Source of the DNA: Desulfospira joergensenii DSM 10085
GTDB taxonomy: Bacteria > Desulfobacterota > Desulfobacteria > Desulfobacterales > Desulfobacteraceae
Assembly (NCBI RefSeq): GCF_000420085.1
Contig: NZ_ATUG01000002.1
Span: 1,054,001-1,118,000 of the forward strand
Direction of reading: 5' to 3'
DNA length: 64,000 nt
Shown piece after piece: positions 24,526-32,457 of this stretch. The position numbers were made by a program, and so were the translations under genes. The notes under the pieces were generated by a model. The model was not told the origin of the DNA, did not search any database, and saw only the letters and a list, made by a program, of their open reading frames with translations. Every line of letters starts with the position of its first letter. Within the stretch, counting starts at the first letter, position 1.

Positions 24526-25314
24526 ATGACCCTGTCAAGAAATTTTTTTGTTGACCGGGGGGCTCTTTATTTGGTTTATATGGAGACTATGAAAAATCCT
24601 CCATCCGATGTCTATGAAGGCTATATCCAGGCGTTGACCGATATCAGCCGGGCCATTACCTCGGACCTCTATATCGAAGATCTGCTCAAACTCATCGTCA
24701 TGGTAACGGCAAAGGTGATCAGCGTGGAGATCTGTTCCCTCTGGCTGATCAATGAAGAGGAAAAACCACCCAGGATCCGGCTCAAGGCGACCCAGTCCAT
24801 ATCTCCCGAATATGTCAAGGACAGGGCCTTGAACCTGGACGAAGGGGTGGTGGGCTACGTGGCCGGCCGGAAAAAGCCCCTGGTATTGAAGAATGTCCTG
24901 AAAAGCCGCCGGTTCAAGGAACGGGAAATGGCCAGGACCCTCGGCCTGGTTTCCATGGTGGGGGTTCCGCTTCAGACCAAGGATGAAAAGGTCATCGGGG
25001 TGTTAAACTGTTTTACCCTGGAAGCCAGGGAGTTCTCAGACACCGACGTCAACCTGCTCACTGCGGTGGCCAACCAGGCGGCCGTTGCCATCCTGAATAC
25101 CGAGCTCATGGTGAAAACCCGGGTGATCCAGGAAGAACTGGCCGCCCGCAAAAAGATCGAAATGGCCAAGGAGATCCTGATGCATCAGCGCAGGATTACC
25201 GGGGAAAAGGCCTATGCCTGGATGCGCAGGCAGAGCATGGATTCCAGGAAATCCCTGCTGGAGGTCGCCGAGGCCATCATGCTCTCCCATGAGATTTTAA
25301 ATATCCAGCCCTGA
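24526..25314 (+). CDS. GAF-ANTAR RNA-binding antiterminator
   Basis: A protein of up to 262 residues. A GAF sensor domain covers about 35-200 (SVEICSLWLI, LDEGVVGYVAGRKKPLVL, VSMVGVPLQTKDEKVIGVL). A three-helix ANTAR domain forms the last ~55 residues (ARKKIEMAKEILMHQRRI, AYAWMRRQSMDSRKSL, VAEAIMLSHEI). ANTAR proteins bind paired hexaloop hairpins in nascent leaders and block termination; matching hairpins lie 76 bp away on the opposite strand. With no receiver domain, the signal is probably a GAF ligand or a partner such as the downstream sensor. The start is uncertain: ATG 24526, 24580 and 24589 are in frame, the last closest to GGAG. Confidence 0.87.
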   Translation: MTLSRNFFVDRGALYLVYMETMKNPPSDVYEGYIQALTDISRAITSDLYIEDLLKLIVMVTAKVISVEICSLWLINEEEKPPRIRLKATQSISPEYVKDRALNLDEGVVGYVAGRKKPLVLKNVLKSRRFKEREMARTLGLVSMVGVPLQTKDEKVIGVLNCFTLEAREFSDTDVNLLTAVANQAAVAILNTELMVKTRVIQEELAARKKIEMAKEILMHQRRITGEKAYAWMRRQSMDSRKSLLEVAEAIMLSHEILNIQP

Positions 25315-25390
25315 CCGGGTTTGGATATGATCGTTCGACGAACAAATCGGGAATGACAAAGGAGACAAAATCCTGGGAAATGACCGGAAA

Positions 25391-26773
25391 TTGAAAAGGT
25401 ACGGCCTGGGGCTGGTCTTTGTCTGGACCGCCGTTATCCTGATCTCCCTGGCCTGGAATATCCAGCAGGTCCGGAAAACCATACGGCGCCTGGCCGTTAA
25501 GGAGGCCCGGACCCATTTTAGAAAGGATCTGGCCATCCGGTTCTGGGCAACCGCCCACGGCGGTGTTTATGTGCCTTCGAATGAACGAACCCCTCCCAAT
25601 CCCCATCTGGCCGGCCTTCCCGAGCGCGATATCAAAACCCCCCTGGGCCGGAGCCTGACCCTGATGAACCCGGCTTACATGCTTAGACAGATGATGGATG
25701 AATACTCTGAACTGTATGGGGTCAAGGGCCGGATAACTAGCCTGAAGCCCTTTCGGGCAGAGAACGGGCCCGACCCATGGGAAAAATCAGCCCTGGAGGC
25801 ATTTGACAGGGGGACCAGGGAAGTTTTTGAATTTGTCAATATCGGCGACAAGCCTTATCTGAGACTGATTCAGCCCATGGTTACCGAAGAGGGCTGTTTA
25901 AAATGCCATGGAGAGCAGGGGTACCGCGTCGGCGACATCCGGGGAGGGGTGGGGGTCTCCGTGCCCATGTCCTCCTATTTGATTCATGAACGCAAGGAGA
26001 TCAATCAACTGGCCGTCTCCCATGCACTCATATTCCTGACCGGGATGGGGGGCATTTTTCTGGGTTTTCGAAAGCTGAACTTTTACTTTGCCCAGAGGAT
26101 CCTGGCAGAGGAGAAGAGCGAACATGCTGCCCGGCGCATGGAACACCTCTTGTTCTCCCTGCCGGTCTGCATTGCGGTCATTGATTACGAAACCCGGAGG
26201 ATTCTGGATGTAAATCCCCAGGCCCTGGCCCTGTTCGGCTGCTCCCAGGATCAGCTCATCGGCAAGATCTGCACGGACCATATCTGTCCGGCCACGGAAA
26301 ACAACTGCCCCATCATTGATTACAAGTTAACCCTTGACCAGTCGGAAAGGGAAATCATCACCCATGACGGCAGCAGGGTTCCGGTATTAAAAACAGGGAT
26401 TATCACGGAGATTGACGGAAAAAAGGTGATCCTGGAGTGTTTTATCGACATCACCGATAAAAATCTGGCCGAAAAAGAGTTGATTGAAAAGGAAAAGCTC
26501 CAGGTGGTTCTGGAGGTGGCAGGGGGGGTATGCCATGAATTCAACCAGCCCCTGCAGGTGATTTCCGGATATTGTGAATTGCTGCTCAACGATAAGTCCC
26601 TGGACAGGAACGCTGAGAGCTTCATCCGGATCATCGGGGATGAGGCCTCTAGGATGGCGGCACTTACCAAAAACCTGACGAATCTCACCCAGTATGAGAC
26701 AAAACCCTACCTGGGATCAAAGATTGCCGATATTACAGGGAACTCCGGAGAAGAGGATCCCAAAGAGGGCTGA
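25391..26773 (+). CDS. Membrane sensor with Tll0287-like heme domain, PAS domain and HisKA but no ATPase domain
   Basis: A 460-residue protein with TTG start (no ATG in frame after the upstream stop at 25328). A membrane helix (about 5-24) precedes a Tll0287/DUF3365-like periplasmic domain with a c-type heme site CLKCH (C169, C172, H173). A second helix (about 207-226) leads to a PAS domain (250-360) with a Cys-rich loop (C284, C294, C299, C306). It ends with a HisKA-like helix pair carrying the phospho-acceptor motif CHEFNQPLQVI (H382) and stops with no HATPase domain. Transcribed 76 bp after the GAF-ANTAR gene, so it may relay a redox or ligand signal to it. Whether it is phosphorylated by another kinase is unknown. 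Confidence 0.8.
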   Translation: MKRYGLGLVFVWTAVILISLAWNIQQVRKTIRRLAVKEARTHFRKDLAIRFWATAHGGVYVPSNERTPPNPHLAGLPERDIKTPLGRSLTLMNPAYMLRQMMDEYSELYGVKGRITSLKPFRAENGPDPWEKSALEAFDRGTREVFEFVNIGDKPYLRLIQPMVTEEGCLKCHGEQGYRVGDIRGGVGVSVPMSSYLIHERKEINQLAVSHALIFLTGMGGIFLGFRKLNFYFAQRILAEEKSEHAARRMEHLLFSLPVCIAVIDYETRRILDVNPQALALFGCSQDQLIGKICTDHICPATENNCPIIDYKLTLDQSEREIITHDGSRVPVLKTGIITEIDGKKVILECFIDITDKNLAEKELIEKEKLQVVLEVAGGVCHEFNQPLQVISGYCELLLNDKSLDRNAESFIRIIGDEASRMAALTKNLTNLTQYETKPYLGSKIADITGNSGEEDPKEG

Positions 26774-26840
26774 TCTAAAACAGGGACTGCCTTTCGCTCT
26801 TTCCAGCCCCGGCCAAAATCCAAGAAAAGATCCATGGCCC

Positions 26841-27386
26841 TCATTGTGCAGGAGCAAGCATGGTGTCGGAAATCCTGTAAAATCCATCGAGATTCTCCAT
26901 CCAATAGACCTGGAAGACCAGATTGTCACTGTTGAATGAAAATACCTGGCTCCTTTTTCTTGAAGCATAGATGAGATGAAGCCTTCCCGAGGCCTCCACC
27001 CGGTAGACCATGGCGGCCAGATCATTTTCCAGCACCATGAGGTCACCGTTCTGAACCTTTTCCGGGTCCACTTTTCTGCAGTTCTCCAGGAGCCTGCGCA
27101 TGGGCAGGTACCCGTGATAGGCCAGGCCGGCTTTCTGGGCCGCCAATGTGTATATGGAAAAGAAAAGGTAGGAGTTGTCAGTGGACCCTGAAACCTGGGG
27201 ATTTCCTCCAAATTGGTAGGGGATGCCGATGAACTGCCCGGCTACGGCGGGGATGTTCTGCCGGAAGATCTTTTTCGGATTTTTCTGATATTCCCCGTCC
27301 CTGCCCATGGGCTTTTGATAGTTCATCCCCCATAGATCGGAAGCGAGCATCAGACTGACTATCGATAGGATCAGCACTTTTTTCAT
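26841..27386 (-). CDS. Secreted NlpC/P60-like protein lacking the catalytic cysteine
   Basis: From ATG 27386 the product has 181 residues, beginning with a signal peptide (MKKVLILSIVSLMLASDLWG). The body follows the NlpC/P60 outline: IPYQFGGNP, then a helix motif where active enzymes have DCSG but this protein reads STDNSYLFF, then NGDLMVLE and LHLIYAS. The nucleophile Cys is replaced by Asn, so peptidase activity is unlikely; a binding or structural role at the envelope is possible. The similarity is weak and could be misjudged. Convergent with the sensor gene. Confidence 0.55.
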   Translation of the reverse strand: MKKVLILSIVSLMLASDLWGMNYQKPMGRDGEYQKNPKKIFRQNIPAVAGQFIGIPYQFGGNPQVSGSTDNSYLFFSIYTLAAQKAGLAYHGYLPMRRLLENCRKVDPEKVQNGDLMVLENDLAAMVYRVEASGRLHLIYASRKRSQVFSFNSDNLVFQVYWMENLDGFYRISDTMLAPAQ

Positions 27387-27536
27387 GATTTTATTTTGAA
27401 ATCCAAAAGACAAAGCCTAAACCAGAAACCCCGCTTTTTTATCCTCAATGTTTTTGGCCGGGGATGGAGGTATTTCCCGAATAATAAAAAGACCATAGAC
27501 CTTCTGCCGGGAAAAGGCAAGTCAGGAGGCTTTTGG

Positions 27537-27584
27537 TTTGACAATCAAGGTAAATCTCTATATAGTTTGATTATCAAACTATAT
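27537..27584 (+). promoter_or_regulatory. Sigma-70 promoter with overlapping palindromic operator upstream of the CDF gene
   Basis: TTGACA (27538-27543), a 17-bp spacer and TATAGT (27561-27566) form a near-consensus promoter. A perfect 11-bp inverted repeat, ATATAGTTTGA-TTA-TCAAACTATAT (27560-27584), covers the -10, and a shorter copy of its core (TTTGA-CAA-TCAAG, 27537-27549) covers the -35. This looks like a repressor operator, plausibly metal-responsive given the efflux gene; no regulator gene is adjacent. Confidence 0.75.
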
Positions 27585-27648
27585 TAAAATGAAATTCCTG
27601 GTGAAGATCAGCCTTCCCTGTAAAGCACCCATACCAGAGGAAACCAAA

Positions 27649-28557
27649 ATGAATGACAATTGCACCCTCCTAAATAAAACCCCCCATTCCCAGCATAACG
27701 AGAAACTGACCCTATTTGTGGTGATCATCACATTGGTGACCATGGTCGCGGAAATCGCCGCCGGCCTGATCAGCGGGTCCATGGCCCTGCTCTCCGACGG
27801 CATTCACATGGGAACCCATGCCATGGCATTGTTCATCACCCTGGCCGCATATATTTTTGCCCGGAAACATCAGGATAACCCCAGCTTCAGTTTCGGTACC
27901 GGCAAGGTCGGAGTTCTGGGCGGCTATACCAATGCCCTGCTGCTCATGATCGCAGGCGGGGCCATGGCCGTGGAGTCGGTTGAGCGGATCCTTCATCCCG
28001 TGGACATCCTCTTTGACCAGGCCATCCTGGTGGCGGTGGTCGGTCTGGTGGTGAACATCATTTCCGCAGTCATCCTGGGTCATGGGGATTCCGGCCACGA
28101 CCATGGGGATCAAGGCCACGAGAGAACCGGCCACCATGACCATAACCTCAAGGCCGCCTACCTCCACGTCATCACCGATGCCATGACCTCTGTACTGGCC
28201 ATTGCCGCTCTTCTGGGGGCCAAATTCCTCGGCATTGTCTGGGCCGATCCCCTGGTGGGAATCCTGGGAGCCCTGGTGGTGATGAAATGGGCCCTGGGCC
28301 TCTTAAAACAGACCAGCTGCGTCCTGCTGGACAGGTGCGCCTTTCCCGGGGAAATCGAATCCATCCGGTCCGTGATTGAGTCTGAATCCACCATTGTAAA
28401 AGATATCCATCTATGGCAGATCTCCGAGAATGAACGCTCTCTGATCCTGAGTCTTTCAAGTTCCGAGGACAGGCCCCCGGGCCATTATCATAAACTGGTT
28501 GAAAAAATCGGCAAATACGAGCATATTACCGTTGAGATCAACCCCGGTGTTGTATGA
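27649..28557 (+). CDS. CDF-family divalent metal cation efflux protein (DmeF/CzcD-like)
   Basis: A 302-residue cation diffusion facilitator. Membrane helices carry the metal-site segments ALLSDGIHMGTHAMAL and LHVITDAMTSVLA, with a His/Asp-rich cytoplasmic loop between (HGDSGHDHGDQGHERTGHHD), and a C-terminal cytoplasmic domain. The HMGTH variant of the first metal site resembles DmeF-type Co/Ni/Zn exporters. ATG 27649 has AGAGGAAA upstream and is preferred to the in-frame ATG 27589 near the operator. It should export excess Zn2+, Co2+ or Ni2+ in exchange for protons. Confidence 0.9.
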   Translation: MNDNCTLLNKTPHSQHNEKLTLFVVIITLVTMVAEIAAGLISGSMALLSDGIHMGTHAMALFITLAAYIFARKHQDNPSFSFGTGKVGVLGGYTNALLLMIAGGAMAVESVERILHPVDILFDQAILVAVVGLVVNIISAVILGHGDSGHDHGDQGHERTGHHDHNLKAAYLHVITDAMTSVLAIAALLGAKFLGIVWADPLVGILGALVVMKWALGLLKQTSCVLLDRCAFPGEIESIRSVIESESTIVKDIHLWQISENERSLILSLSSSEDRPPGHYHKLVEKIGKYEHITVEINPGVV

Positions 28558-28587
28558 TGTAAAAATCTCATTTGCGGACTCGAAAAG

Positions 28588-31086
28588 ATGGATCCAACCC
28601 TATCCGACAATCAGGAACTTAATCTGGCATGGGAGTTTGCCGAGCATACGGACCGCCATGTTTTCCTGACCGGGAAGGCCGGTACGGGCAAGACCACCTT
28701 CCTCCACCGGTTAAAGAAAGAGTCTGCCAAACAGATGGTTGTCACGGCCCCCACCGGGGTTGCCGCCATTAATGCCGGCGGGGTCACCCTTCATTCTTTT
28801 TTTCAGCTGCCCTTTGGCCCCTTTGTCCCGGGAAGCGATGCCTTTGAAAACAAGCGTCAGAGGATGTTCCGGTTTTCCCGGGAAAAAATAAGGATCATCC
28901 GGAGCATGGATCTTCTGGTCATTGACGAGATCAGCATGGTAAGGGCGGATCTGCTCGATTCAATAGATGCGGTTCTGCGCCGCCTTCGGGCAAAGGATTC
29001 CCCCTTTGGCGGGGTTCAGCTTCTCATGATCGGGGATCTCCACCAGCTCTCCCCCGTGGCCAAACCACAGGAGTGGCAGCTTCTCCGGCAGTACTATGAA
29101 ACGGTCTATTTTTTTTCTTCCCAGGCCCTGGACCGAACCCGGCTGGTCACGGTTGAACTCAAACACATCTACAGACAGTCTGAACCAAGATTCATAGAGC
29201 TTTTGAACAAGATCAGGGACAATCGCCTGGATTCAGAGGCGGCCCAGGAGCTGAATCAGCGGGTCAAAGAAGATTTCATCCCGGAACAGGGCCAGGGCTG
29301 GATCACCCTGACCACCCATAATAAAAAGGCCGATGCCATTAACTCGGACAAACTCCGGGCCATATCCGGGCCGGAACATCCCTTTGAAGCCGAGGTGTCC
29401 GGTGACTTCCCTGCCCAGTCCTTTCCCGCACCGGAAAGCCTGGCCTTGAAATCCGGGGCCCAGGTCATGTTTCTCCGCAATGATGCCTCCCCGGACAAAC
29501 GGTTTTACAATGGTAAGATCGGCCGGATCACCTCCCTAACAGACCAGAGCATCTCCATCCTCTGTCCGGGGGATACCGAGGATATCCGGGTCGAACCGGT
29601 TGAATGGGAAAACATCAAATATACGGTGAACGAGGAAAACAAGGAGATTGAGGAGGAGATCATCGGAAAGTTCAGGCAGTTTCCTTTGAAACTGGCCTGG
29701 GCCATCACCATCCATAAGAGTCAGGGCCTGACCTTTGACAGGGCCGTGATAGATGCCCGGTCCGCCTTTGCGCCTGGCCAGGTTTACGTAGCCCTGAGCC
29801 GATGCAAAACCCTTGAAGGCATGGTCTTAAGCTCCCCTCTGCCGGACAGGGGGATGGGAGCGGATGATGCAATCCGCGGCTTTGTCGAATCCATGGGGGA
29901 AAATCCGGTTCCCGGGGGACAGCTTTTTTATTCAAAAAATATCTTTCAGCAGGACCTGCTCATGAGATGTTTTGACTTTGAGGCACTTAAAAACCGCCTC
30001 AACTATTTTATCGGACTTTTGCTCATGGGAAAAGACCGGGTTCGGTTCACCGGCATCTCCGACCCGGCAGAGCTGAAGAAAAGAGCGGATGAACATCTTT
30101 TCAGCGTGGGGGAAAAATTTTTGATCCAGATGCGCTCCCGGTTCTCAGAGCAGACCCTGCCGGAGTCAGATTCATATATCCGGGAAAGGAGTGCCAAGGC
30201 ATCGGCCTGGTTCCAGGAGCAGTTTTCCCGGATCTTCCAGGATTCCATGGAAGGGGTTCGGCTGGATACGGACAACAAGGATCTGGACAAAAGGATCAGC
30301 AGGGCCCTGGACAACCTGAAACAGGAGATCCGGATCCGATTGGCCGGGATCGCATCCTGTGAAAAAGGATTTTCTCCTTCCAGATACCTCCGGGCCGTGT
30401 CCGAGGCTGAACTGGAAGCCGGATCCCAACCGGCCAAGACAAAAAAGGCCCGGGCTCCTGTCTATAAAGAGTCAGATATCGATCATCCGGAACTGTTTGA
30501 AACCTTCAGGGAATGGCGGACCCAAAAAGCGGAAGATCAGGGGGTGGCCCGGTTTCAGATCCTCCACCAAAAAGCCCTGATCCAGATCGTCGTGAACCTG
30601 CCCGACACCGAAGAAGACTTGAAAAATATCAAGGGAGTCGGGCTAAAGACTCTTGAAAAATACGGTGCCGAACTCCTGGAAATGGTCAGAACCTATAGAA
30701 AAGAGCGCGGGATCGAAAAGGTGATTCTACCCGAAGCTTCCCCGGAACCGGAACCGGAAAATCCTCCCAAAAAGCAGTTGAAAAAAGGGGAGACCCAGAA
30801 GATCAGCCTTGAGCTTTTCAACCAGGGGCTTTCCCCGGCTCAGATCGCTGAAAAAAGGGATCTGACGGAAACCACCGTCGTGGGCCACCTGTGCTCCTTT
30901 GTTGAAACGGGCAGCCTGGATATCGGAAAACTGGTCTCCCCGGAAAAACAGAAAATCATCAGAACCGTTCTGGAGCAGGAAGAAAGCAATTCCCTCAAGG
31001 CCGCTAAAACCGTCCTGGGAGATGATTGTTCCTATGATGAGATCCGCCTGGTAATGGGGCATCTAAAGTATTCCGGGAGTCTTTAA
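28588..31086 (+). CDS. Pif1/RecD-like DNA helicase with HRDC and helix-turn-helix C-terminus
   Basis: An 832-residue superfamily 1B helicase. Walker A is GKAGTGKT (residues 29-36), Walker B LLVIDEISM (near 111-119), and the sensor segment LLMIGDLHQLSPV follows; AITIHKSQGLTFDRAVID and YVALSRCK are the later helicase motifs. The C-terminal third carries an HRDC-like domain (about 640-720, ending in NIKGVGLKTLEKYG) and an HTH like that found at RecQ C-termini (ISLELFNQGLSPAQIAEKRDL). It should unwind DNA 5' to 3' in replication or repair. It starts 31 bp after the CDF gene and may be co-transcribed with it. Confidence 0.88.
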   Translation: MDPTLSDNQELNLAWEFAEHTDRHVFLTGKAGTGKTTFLHRLKKESAKQMVVTAPTGVAAINAGGVTLHSFFQLPFGPFVPGSDAFENKRQRMFRFSREKIRIIRSMDLLVIDEISMVRADLLDSIDAVLRRLRAKDSPFGGVQLLMIGDLHQLSPVAKPQEWQLLRQYYETVYFFSSQALDRTRLVTVELKHIYRQSEPRFIELLNKIRDNRLDSEAAQELNQRVKEDFIPEQGQGWITLTTHNKKADAINSDKLRAISGPEHPFEAEVSGDFPAQSFPAPESLALKSGAQVMFLRNDASPDKRFYNGKIGRITSLTDQSISILCPGDTEDIRVEPVEWENIKYTVNEENKEIEEEIIGKFRQFPLKLAWAITIHKSQGLTFDRAVIDARSAFAPGQVYVALSRCKTLEGMVLSSPLPDRGMGADDAIRGFVESMGENPVPGGQLFYSKNIFQQDLLMRCFDFEALKNRLNYFIGLLLMGKDRVRFTGISDPAELKKRADEHLFSVGEKFLIQMRSRFSEQTLPESDSYIRERSAKASAWFQEQFSRIFQDSMEGVRLDTDNKDLDKRISRALDNLKQEIRIRLAGIASCEKGFSPSRYLRAVSEAELEAGSQPAKTKKARAPVYKESDIDHPELFETFREWRTQKAEDQGVARFQILHQKALIQIVVNLPDTEEDLKNIKGVGLKTLEKYGAELLEMVRTYRKERGIEKVILPEASPEPEPENPPKKQLKKGETQKISLELFNQGLSPAQIAEKRDLTETTVVGHLCSFVETGSLDIGKLVSPEKQKIIRTVLEQEESNSLKAAKTVLGDDCSYDEIRLVMGHLKYSGSL

Positions 31087-31254
31087 TCATTGCCGCCTGC
31101 CTCTGCCGGTTTGCGGAAATGATTTCGAGTGGTGGGGATTGAGGGATGTGCAAGAGTCTTTGACTGCCGAAAGTTCACTTCATCGGGTATGGTTTTGGAA
31201 ATTTCAGCATAAGTTTTATAGAGATAAAACAAGGGAAATAAAAGGGATGTGGCC

Positions 31255-31390
31255 ATGAAAGACTTATGCATAGAACAGAATAACAGCCCGGAAAATCCAG
31301 CCAGAATAGGTGAGGTCCTGGGGGCTGCCGGCATTAATATTGAAGGTCTCTGCCTTACCTCATGTGAAGAACAAAGTGTCATTCCTTGCT
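31255..31390 (+). pseudogene. Truncated ACT-domain gene remnant
   Basis: An ATG with AGGG 8 nt upstream opens a frame whose first ~43 residues look like the N-terminal half of an ACT-domain protein (MKDLCIEQNNSPENPARIG, then LGAAGINIEGLCLT, then SVI). After that the similarity ends and the frame runs antisense into the 3' end of the dehydrogenase gene (the frame stays open to 31536). It looks like a gene cut by a deletion or by fusion with neighbouring DNA; whether a ~93-residue hybrid is made is unknown. Confidence 0.5.
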
Positions 31391-32266
31391 TTCATAGAGC
31401 TTGTAGAGCCCCTGGGTCCCGTCCTCTCCCAGCCCCTTTTCCGCCATTTTCCTATACATGGAAAGGGCCAGGTCCAGGCCGGGCATGTCAAGATCAAATG
31501 TCTTTCCGGATTCCAGGGCAATGCCCATGTCCTTGATAAAATGTTTGATGGAAAATCCCGGGGCAAAATCTCCCTTGATGATCCTGGGCCCTAGATTGTC
31601 CATGCTCCAGGACCCGGCAGCCCCCTTGCTGATACAGGTCAAAACCGTTTCAGGATCGAGTCCTGCCCTGGAGACATAGGCCATGGCTTCGCACAGGGCC
31701 ACCATGGCTGCGGCAATGGAAATCTGGTTGGCCATCTTGGTGTGCTGGCCTGCTCCGGCCTTTCCCTGGTAAACGATATTTTTCCCCATGATCTCCAGGA
31801 CGGGCAGGGCCTCTTCAAAGGTCTTTTTCTCTCCGCCCACCATGATGGAAAGGGTGGCGTTCCTGGCCCCCAGGTCCCCGCCGGATACCGGGGCATCCAG
31901 GACCTGTATCCCTTTTTCCAGGCCCTTGTCAAAAAGGGTCTGGGCAAGGTTGGGGTCGGATGTGGTCATTTCAACGGCCATGCTCCCCTGACCGGCGTTT
32001 TCCAGTATCCCGGAAGGTCCCAGGTAGATTTTTTCCACATCTTTCGGGTCTCCGACAATGGTGATGATAATATCTGATCTGGCTGCCAGATCGGATATCC
32101 GGTCTTCCCAGACCGCGCCCCTTTCAACCAGGTCGTCTGCCTTTGATTTTGTCCGGTTATACAGATGAAGGCTGAATCCCGCATCCAGGAGGTGACCGGC
32201 CATGCTGTGCCCCATGATGCCCAGCCCGATGAATCCGATCCTTGTCTTTTCCGTTGAAATTTCCAT
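31379..32266 (-). CDS. Beta-hydroxyacid dehydrogenase (GarR/GlxR/3-hydroxyisobutyrate dehydrogenase family)
   Basis: From ATG 32266 (AAGGA 7 nt upstream) the protein has 295 residues. It shows the N-terminal NAD(P)-binding motif GFIGLGIMG, the substrate motif LDAPVSGG and the catalytic Lys motif GAGQHTKMANQ. Family members reduce tartronate semialdehyde, oxidise 3-hydroxyisobutyrate or reduce succinic or glyoxylic semialdehydes. The sequence alone does not separate these. It is divergent from the threonine aldolase gene and its 3' end abuts the ACT-domain remnant. Confidence 0.87.
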   Translation of the reverse strand: MEISTEKTRIGFIGLGIMGHSMAGHLLDAGFSLHLYNRTKSKADDLVERGAVWEDRISDLAARSDIIITIVGDPKDVEKIYLGPSGILENAGQGSMAVEMTTSDPNLAQTLFDKGLEKGIQVLDAPVSGGDLGARNATLSIMVGGEKKTFEEALPVLEIMGKNIVYQGKAGAGQHTKMANQISIAAAMVALCEAMAYVSRAGLDPETVLTCISKGAAGSWSMDNLGPRIIKGDFAPGFSIKHFIKDMGIALESGKTFDLDMPGLDLALSMYRKMAEKGLGEDGTQGLYKLYESKE

Positions 32267-32457
32267 TGTCGATCCTTTGTCCTGAATATTTGTTCTTTTC
32301 ATCCTTCCGTCTTTTCAACCATTATTGGCAGGTTTAAAAATCTTTTTCAAGGCCGGAGGAAAATTTGCATTTCCCCTGCCTTTGGTGTACAGGGTTTCAG
32401 ATGACGACAGCCAAATGGAATTGATAAAATCTGAAAATATTGGAAAGGATAGACCCG

